Assembly: GCA_032718475.1 (NCBI GenBank)
Contig: JAUCBJ010008375.1
Location: 1-61,839, forward strand
DNA length: 61,839 nt
Reading direction: 5' to 3'
Source: Nemertoderma westbladi
Lineage: Eukaryota > Xenacoelomorpha > Nemertodermatida > Nemertodermatidae
Shown in pieces: positions 55,596-61,839 of the stretch. The notes under the pieces were generated by a model, which had not been told where the DNA came from, did not search any database, and saw only the letters and a program-made list of their open reading frames with translations. Both the position numbers and the translations under genes were made by a program. Numbering within the stretch: the first letter of the stretch is position 1; every line of letters begins with the position of its first letter.

Positions 55596-56484
55596 ATGGC
55601 ACAGGATTATATCAATGCAGTTAATGAGGTGCTAGGAATGCTCAGAACTATAAAGGCGAATAAAAGTTTTACAAATGAGGAAGAAAGATTATTAATAGAG
55701 AACTTAATGGGTATGAACTCAATGTACACCATAGTTACAGGTACGCTCGCTGACACCCGCAAGGATCTAATCGATGCGAAGAGTATGCTTCTCGACTTAA
55801 ATTCGAAAGTAAATGAGCTAACCAAAAGCGACGCCGTGCTCCATGCAGCTAGCTGTATCGAGACTTCGAAACCTTCTCCCCCTCCCCCCAGGATGTTCTC
55901 CAAGGTAGTGGTAAACCGACGTGCTCCACCTGTCACCGCGCCGGCTGCAATGCCCAACACCCACGCTCCGGCAGCTACGGTCTCAAACAGTGCAGGCCCT
56001 ACACAGGCGATATCCGGTGCCCAGACAGGCGGTCCCCCTCTTAGACGCGGAATGCCGATAACCCGCGGAACACGGACGGGTGGGATTCTTCAAGCAATCC
56101 CACCAAGCCACCAACCGAAAACCGCGGCCCCCCAGGAAAACTCATGTTCACGTGGGTCGGCTGCACCCCAACGTCAAGGGCCGCGACATTGAGAACTTTC
56201 TGAATTCGGAAAATATTCCCTTCGATCAAGTAACCGAAATACCGAGACATCCGGAGTCCCCATACCAAAGCTTTCATGTAACGGCTGACCAAGTACACCG
56301 AGAAACCCTAATGGACCCAACGATTTGGGAAACCGGTATCACCGTGCGAAATTACCGACTCTCCGGCGCGGAACGGGAGTCTCTGGGTTTGAAACCGAGA
56401 GGACGGCGTTTGGAACCCGGTAGCATCCCGCCCGATGGAACATCGCGCGCTGGGATCATAGACCTTTCGGAAACATTAGATTGA
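55596..56484 (+). pseudogene. LINE ORF1: helical N-terminus, Pro/Ala linker, RRM-like domain
   Basis: From ATG at 55596, about 85 helical residues (SFTNEEERLLIENLMGMNSM) may form a coiled coil, then a Pro/Ala/Gly linker. One frameshift in 56080-56140 (a C6 run is a candidate) joins it to an RRM-like domain: THVHVGRLHPNVKGRDIENF, FLNSENIPFDQVTEI, YQSFHVTADQ, ITVRNYRL. It stops at 56484. Role: binding element RNA. No gag-type CCHC knuckle is visible, unlike many relatives. Confidence 0.82.
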
Positions 56485-56589
56485 CATACAGAAGCTGCGT
56501 GCCGGCCCCCCGGCCCCCAGACAAATGACTCAGCGCCCACAATAAATAAAGACTCTATCTCACTCTATCCACTCAGGCTCCCTGTTACA

Positions 56590-57530
56590 AACATAAAAAC
56601 AAAAATTTCCCTCTGGAATGTAGAGGGGTTTAATTACATAAATGAAAATCTGACTGAAGGCGAATTATTTCTGGATAGTGACATTCTGCTCCTAAATTAA
56701 ACTTTTGTAACTTATACAATGGTGAATAATAGTGGATACCACACCTATGTATACAACCAGCACATCAAACAGCAAATGGGAGACCATCGGGAGGCCTAAT
56801 GGTGTTAATCAGGCCGCACTTAAAACCTACGCTAATTGCAAAAACGGAAAATTATATTGTAGCAAAGATAATGGCAGCTTTTGTCCTACTTTTCTACTTC
56901 ACGCCGGAAACAACAGTCGCTGATATAGTTCTATATGTGACTGAAGCGCTGACACACACTCAGGATAATAACATTATAATTATTGGAGGCGACTTCAACT
57001 GCAGGTTAGACAAGGGGGTACGTGGCGAGAGGCTCACGGAAAACATGTCTGAAATGGGCTTCCTAAGAATTCCATTTATTGAAGAAATGTCCAAGACTTA
57101 CATATCCCCGCAGGGAGAGAGTACAATTGATATATTCTTTGTCAAATACCCTGGACCTTTCCCAAGAAAATTACCCTCTGTGTCTATAGTCAATAACCCA
57201 GTACGTAAACACCAACGTATCATTACAACAATTAATTTACCCAACTCAACCATGACAAACGGGCAAACCCAGAGGCCAACTCCGTGTAACAGGGAAATAA
57301 ACCTAGGGGTTCTACAACACCACCTATCGTTGGCCCCTATCGAACTATTGGAATGTCAGACTGACATAAATCTTGCCACAACTACTGTAATTGATGCATT
57401 AACCGGCTCCTCCATCCCGCGTAACAACTTTAGATCGTCTGGAAAACCTTGGTTCGACTCTGACTGTCGCACATTGAAATATAAAGTAGATTGTTTTGGG
57501 ACACCCGCCGCCAATATAAACTCTTATTAA
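56590..57530 (+). pseudogene. LINE APE endonuclease
   Basis: Starts KISLWNVEGFNYI and DSDILLLN, then a TAA where the family has the catalytic Glu (usually LNET). Another frame continues with AAFVLLFYFTPETT, IIIIGGDFNCRLD (catalytic Asp/Asn), and ESTIDIFFVK (usual STIDY). The SDH end is replaced by VRKHQRI. At least one stop and two frame breaks. Confidence 0.83.
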
Positions 57531-57564
57531 GGGTAAAAAATGGGACTATGAAGAAGCTAAATTA

Positions 57565-59355
57565 TTGAAACGAATTAATGACTCTGAAGTTAATCCATGG
57601 TGTATATTTAATGAAAGGAAAAGCAGAGATATTGCCCCAATTTCAGCCGATGTACTTCAATCCCACTTCAAATCCTTACTTGGGACTGACAACAAACCAC
57701 CAAACTGCCCCGAAATACCAGAAACCAACGAAAGTGAAAGGAATTCTCAACAGTGGTACAATAACCCAATAGAAAACGAAGAAATAATTAACTCAATTAA
57801 CGCAGCCTCAACCAAGAAAGCATCTGGCATCGATGGAATTTACTACGAGCACTTAAAGAAGGGATTACCAGTAATACTGGTATATCTATCACTAATATAT
57901 AACCTCTGCATCAATATCGGTAAAATACCGACTATTTGGCGGGAGAGTATAATAAAGGTCCTTTACAAAGGGAAAGGTTTAATTACGGAGCCAGACAACT
58001 ACCGGGGAATAGCACTTATACCTGTAATGTTAAAGATCCTCACAGCCATCCTTAGTAAACGAATACGATTATTTCTTTCATATGTGATCCCACCCGAACA
58101 ATACGGCTTTCAACCGGGAAAGTCTACATTACAGGCCTTGAACAAGTTTCTAAACGACATCAGCGAGGCGCTCCAATCAAGTAATCGCAGCGATCGCGTA
58201 GTCTATGCCCTATTTATAGACTTTAAAAAAGCCTTTGATATGGTGAGCCGTGCCAAACTACTCTACAAAATAAACATATTAGGGATAAAAGGTAAAACAT
58301 TCGACTTAATAAAGGACCTTTTTCACAACTACATAAGGATATTCGATGGGTTAAGTTTATCGGATCCAATACGACAACTGCGTGGCGTTTTACAGGGTGA
58401 CTGTCTGTCTCCATTACTTTTCATTCTATTCATTTCTGACCTCGCAACCGCACTAAGAAACATCTGTCACTTAATAAAGTTCATATTTTTCGCTGACGAC
58501 CTGGTAATATATTCACGGAATAGGGACACTATACAACTCAGCTTAGACACTCTACATCAATGGTGCCTATCTAACGGAATGCAACTCAACCTCGTCAAGA
58601 CCAAAATAGTTAAATTTAGAAAAGGTGGACGTCTCTCAAAACACGATACCTTCACATACAATGGAAAACCGGTGAAGCTCTCCAATGAATACGAATACCT
58701 CGGGTTAACAATCCAATCTAGTCTCTGCTTCACTAACCATATCCAAACAAAAAAACTAAAAGCATTCAAACTTATCGGCTCTTTTCGACATCTGCAATTA
58801 CTTTCAGTATCCACAGCAATGGCAATATTCCAAGGAAAAATATCCCCTATGGTTCTTTATGCATTCTCATCGTATTCAAGACATCTCAAACTTCAACACC
58901 TAAAAGAACTTGATAAAATAAAATCAACATATGTTAAACGTGTTCTAGGGCTACACAAGTATGCGTCATCAACGCTTGCACTACACATAATAGGCGGAAA
59001 TACGATGGTTGAAGACATTCTAGAACGCTCCCCTCAAACCATTTTACAACCAGAAGTTCTAGAACAGTATCGGGCCTTTCGAAACGAAAGAAATACTCAT
59101 TTTGAATCGCAGGGATACGCCAATGGCCCGGCGTTTACATCAACTACTTGGCGAGCGCCAGGCCAAAAATACCGTCACGTTATAACCCGCGCTACCTGTC
59201 ATGGATTTCACAATAAATTGTGTGAAAATAAAACACCTTTCCATACGCTCACAACAGACTGCACCTGTCGGTTTTGCGGAGGGTGCTGCAGCGACCGATT
59301 ACATGTTTTTAGCTGTCAATCATCCCCAACTACGGCCAAACTAGCATCTGGCTAA
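57565..59355 (+). CDS. LINE reverse transcriptase with C-terminal CCHC
   Basis: One open frame of 596 codons. KASGIDGIYYEHLKKG and NYRGIALIPVMLKILTAILS open the RT; motif A is YALFIDFKKAFDMVSRA; motif B is LRGVLQGDCLSPLLF; motif C is IFFADDLVIYSRN; then thumb SNEYEYLGLTIQSS. Near the end CRFCGGCCSDRLHVFSC is a C-x2-C-x8-H-x4-C-type knuckle. The catalytic residues are all present, so the RT itself may be functional, though the upstream endonuclease frame is broken. Confidence 0.92.
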   Translation: MKRINDSEVNPWCIFNERKSRDIAPISADVLQSHFKSLLGTDNKPPNCPEIPETNESERNSQQWYNNPIENEEIINSINAASTKKASGIDGIYYEHLKKGLPVILVYLSLIYNLCINIGKIPTIWRESIIKVLYKGKGLITEPDNYRGIALIPVMLKILTAILSKRIRLFLSYVIPPEQYGFQPGKSTLQALNKFLNDISEALQSSNRSDRVVYALFIDFKKAFDMVSRAKLLYKINILGIKGKTFDLIKDLFHNYIRIFDGLSLSDPIRQLRGVLQGDCLSPLLFILFISDLATALRNICHLIKFIFFADDLVIYSRNRDTIQLSLDTLHQWCLSNGMQLNLVKTKIVKFRKGGRLSKHDTFTYNGKPVKLSNEYEYLGLTIQSSLCFTNHIQTKKLKAFKLIGSFRHLQLLSVSTAMAIFQGKISPMVLYAFSSYSRHLKLQHLKELDKIKSTYVKRVLGLHKYASSTLALHIIGGNTMVEDILERSPQTILQPEVLEQYRAFRNERNTHFESQGYANGPAFTSTTWRAPGQKYRHVITRATCHGFHNKLCENKTPFHTLTTDCTCRFCGGCCSDRLHVFSCQSSPTTAKLASG

Positions 59356-59637
59356 ATGAACGGTCTTTCTTCTTTTTAAGTAATGTATTATAATATTAAT
59401 ATTTAGTTAATTACAAAATACACTTTTACTGTGCTAGATTTTAATGTTAATGTATATAATATAATTATTATTAATCTTTTACCCCGGTTGGGGGTGTTGA
59501 TTCTTAAAAAAAATTCAAAAAAACATTATTATTTGTCATAGTTCCTTCATGTTCCTTCATAGTATTATTTATAATTAATGAACCAATAAACAATAACTAA
59601 ATTGAACTGAAAAAATTCCACACAAGATAATTAATCA

Positions 59638-60800
59638 TTAGTTAAGATATATATTGATCGGGCCAGAAATACTATTAATGGCAAATAAGGAACTGAACAT
59701 GGAGGATGAACTACCATAGACATCTCTACTATTTATATTAGCTGTCATAATATTGGAAGATGTAAGAGCAGTAGCAACAGTAGTAGGTATAGCGTGGTTA
59801 ACCTTAATGTCTAGAGATTCCACAGCTGGCATAGAAACTGCAGGATCATTCCCACTCTCCACCGTAAGAGCACTGCTTATATTGGATTGATCTTGAAGAT
59901 TCGGTTTAATATACGTGGTTGCTGTGGATAAGTTGGAATGACCTAATGTGTCTTGAGCAAAGCTGGATGGCAAGCTCCTGTGGATAATTGCATTGCCAGT
60001 CATTTTCCTGAGACTCATTGGTACGAAGTGTCGACCATCAACATCCAGTCCACTATCCGACATAATTGACTTGAGCATGACAGAGAACATGTTCTTCCCG
60101 ATTGGTTGCATGCTGAACCACGACCCAGATTTTGGCACAGAATCTTTGGCTCGAACCCAATACGGTGCATCAGGGACTACATTGCACCTGGAAAGCGCTT
60201 TTGGAAATATAAGTCATGAAGAAATACAGGACAAATAGAATGGTCGTACTGAACCTCAAAGGCTTTAGGAGCAAATGACCGAGCCTTTCCAGAACCTTTT
60301 CGTGTTTTTGTAACACGTTCGGATAATTCAAGATAATATAAGTTTAAATTAACTGAATATCTCTTCTTCACGTCACTAATCTGGATATTTCTCATCTCGG
60401 TTCCGGGCCGGTATCCAAAGTGACACAGTAAAAGAAGGTATAATGTCTTCGAAAGTTTTGGGTTTTCAAATCCAAGAACTCCCTTCTCCTTCATTATTGC
60501 GAAATCTGATGCATCAAAAGGATCACCAGCACATGGAGTGTTACCCTTTCCGCTTTCTTTAAGATCATTCAATCGTGCTGTCAGAATCTCTCTGGTGTTG
60601 GCAAACTCTGCCTTTTTCAGAACATTTGCCATTCCAATATCCTTGAAATGGCGTATTATACCAATGGTTATGGCGCGTAGGGTTGTCATCTCTGGTCTAT
60701 CTCCTGTCTTTTTCTATAGTTCCTAATGAAACCATTCATAAAATGTGCCAAAATGCTTAAGTTCATCATATGAATTTGTTGACTAAATCCCTTGAAATGC
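59638..60800 (-). pseudogene. tyrosine recombinase, Crypton/DUF3504-like
   Basis: Two frames (60177-60689, then 59638-60138) join by one frameshift near 60175. The N-terminal part has EFANTREILTARLNDLKESG and GKGNTP, close to the fK.s..vl....k.lK..GkG motif of Crypton-derived proteins. Catalytic Arg I is in HFGYRPGTEMRNIQISD. The C-terminal part has PMSLRKMTGNAIIHRSLPSS (Arg II; the usual His before it is Ser), and DTLGHSNLSTATTYI (His and nucleophile Tyr). Upstream remnants extend to about 60800 with a stop. These enzymes cut and rejoin DNA through a tyrosine; here one indel and one substitution make activity doubtful. Confidence 0.78.
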
Positions 60801-61129
60801 GCGCCATAGGCTTACAAATTGAGCAAACCCATTCTAAATTCCAACTTGGATGTGAACCTGGTAGGTTCTGCCTGCCGGTCTGCCAGTACCAGTAGGTTTA
60901 CCTTATGAACAATCAGTCAAAATTAACTTTAGCGGTATTTAAAAAAACCGAAAATTGAACAGAGAAACTTTCCTTCCAGTACTGGTATACATAAATCAAT
61001 ATGTTACATAAGGCATACGGCATGTAGGGTACATGTAGCGTACGTAGCACGTAGCAGTAGTGTAAGCGTAGGGGGACGGGCAGCTGTGGCCTAGATAGCC
61101 AACTGTGATAAACTTATGATAAACTTTTT
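60801..61129. other. non-coding stretch, no gene seen
   Basis: Contains words such as GTAGCGTACGTAGCACGTAG and CAGTACCAGTAGG but no gene or clear array. Confidence 0.5.
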
Positions 61130-61691
61130 TTGTTATTATTATTATTATCATTATCTTTGTTTAATCTGACACTATAGGTCCATTGTAGGTACAAGATATA
61201 TTTAATTACATACATACAAGTAGTAGAAGTATACAGACCACTTTATATAAATTTACCTAGACAACAGAATAAATACAAAATCAGAAATTTAGGTTACCCC
61301 AAGCACCACTAACCACGTTAGCAATTCCACGAATAATGATGTTTTGTGAAACATCAATACGTCGTAGCAAAGAAAAAATATTACTTCTCTGCATAGCCCT
61401 AAACGTATTGATTCTATTATTTACATAAATTTCACTAGCGTCCTCAGTTCTAGAATATTTGAAAAGTGATCTAAAACCAGTATTATAAGCTACCTTAACC
61501 TTGCGCAAATTCTCAACACGAAATATAGACCAGAGTGAACAACAGTACATGCTGTAACAGTAGGATCTAAATAAGGTTAACTTTACTTCATATGAACAAT
61601 TCGAAAATAATCTAGCAATCTGGTTACCCCTACAATACATTGAGCACATTATACGTTTCATATCTGATTCAGTTATTTTGGATAAGTCCAC
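61130..61691 (-). mobile_element. 3' end of a LINE (RT C-terminal region and tail), 5'-truncated
   Basis: The minus-strand frame (61281-61691) reads VDLSKITESDMKRIMCSMYC, LFSNCSYEVKLTLFRSYCYS and KVKVAYNTGFRSLF, the post-RT region of a common animal LINE group (D..I...... aN.l...F..c...vk..LF..yC..lY...LW). It ends at 61281; the 3' side runs to an (ATA/ATG)n tail at about 61130-61160. RT core motifs do not precede it in the window, so the copy is 5'-truncated near 61691. Confidence 0.78.
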
Positions 61692-61839
61692 TGGAAGGCC
61701 TACAGCATAGTCTGCAATAAAAATATTGTATTTTTTTAGTTTTACCGGCAGGGTGGCAGGCCTAATAAATTTTTTGGAAAATTGTTGTGTTTTATGGTAT
61801 CGTAGTTAATTTTATCTCAGTATTTTTACAGTATATCTC

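Larger units (their letters stand above)
55596..59510 (+). mobile_element. LINE with ORF1, APE, RT and a C-terminal zinc knuckle
   Basis: ORF1 (55596-56484), APE (56590-57530) and RT plus knuckle (57565-59355) read in order on the plus strand. The 3' end is near an A-rich run at 59500-59520. The C-terminal CCHC after RT and the CFFADD-type motif place it among the I/R1/LOA/Tad-like groups; finer assignment needs a tree. Few frame breaks suggest moderate age. Confidence 0.9.

Overview
The window looks like genomic DNA of an invertebrate animal and is built almost entirely from transposable elements and tandem repeats. I see no complete host gene. Supporting signs are BEL/Pao and Ty1/copia LTR retrotransposons, several APE-type LINEs, tRNA-derived SINEs, a Crypton-like tyrosine recombinase, an alpha-kinase fragment, and AT-rich DNA between elements. 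The 3' half of the SINE resembles the shared core of marine invertebrate SINEs such as those of cephalopods, but I cannot assign a phylum.

Layout. 1-4.65 kb: AT-rich DNA with two minisatellites, a small inverted-repeat element carrying a tRNA B box, and a SINE. 4.65-41.1 kb: a Russian-doll nest. The oldest layer is a LINE (6865-41137, + strand) encoding an Ulp1-like protease remnant, a coiled-coil/RRM-like ORF1, an APE endonuclease and an RT. It has been split by (i) a second LINE family, copy A, at 8710-11783 with a 9-bp TSD, and (ii) a 26-kb BEL/Pao-like insertion at 13511-39587 with a 5-bp TSD. Copy B of the same second LINE family lies just upstream in reverse orientation (4686-6830, 34-bp TSD) and itself carries a fragment of an L2/CR1-like LINE. 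The BEL/Pao element (BEL-1, about 14.3 kb once its insert is discounted) was in turn split in gag by another LTR element on the opposite strand (BEL-2, 17858-29591, 5-bp TSD, nearly identical 1210-bp LTRs). 41.6-45.2 kb: an apparently perfect CTGG tetranucleotide array of about 920 copies. 45.4-47.3 kb: a truncated alpha-kinase and a large foldback element. 47.4-50.7 kb: a decayed copia element lacking RT. 51.7-52.8 kb: a decayed DDE integrase-like gene. 54.4-55.2 kb: two SINEs. 55.6-59.5 kb: a LINE with ORF1, APE, RT and a C-terminal zinc knuckle. 59.6-60.8 kb: a tyrosine recombinase. 61.1-61.7 kb: the 3' end of another LINE.

How the genes work together. Within BEL-1 the order is gag (two ORFs), zinc knuckle, aspartic protease, RT, RNase H, integrase, a minisatellite, then an unusual 844-residue ORF in the position where some retroelements carry env. 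That ORF looks like a DEDD-type 3'-5' exonuclease fold followed by three CCHC zinc knuckles. This is the most novel signal in the window. BEL-2 has gag, zinc knuckles and protease but has lost RT and integrase, so it must have depended on proteins from another element. Most coding regions carry stops or frameshifts; the BEL-1 3' ORF is a long uninterrupted exception.

Limits: all comparisons were by eye, family names rest on motif recognition, and clade assignment of the LINEs is tentative.
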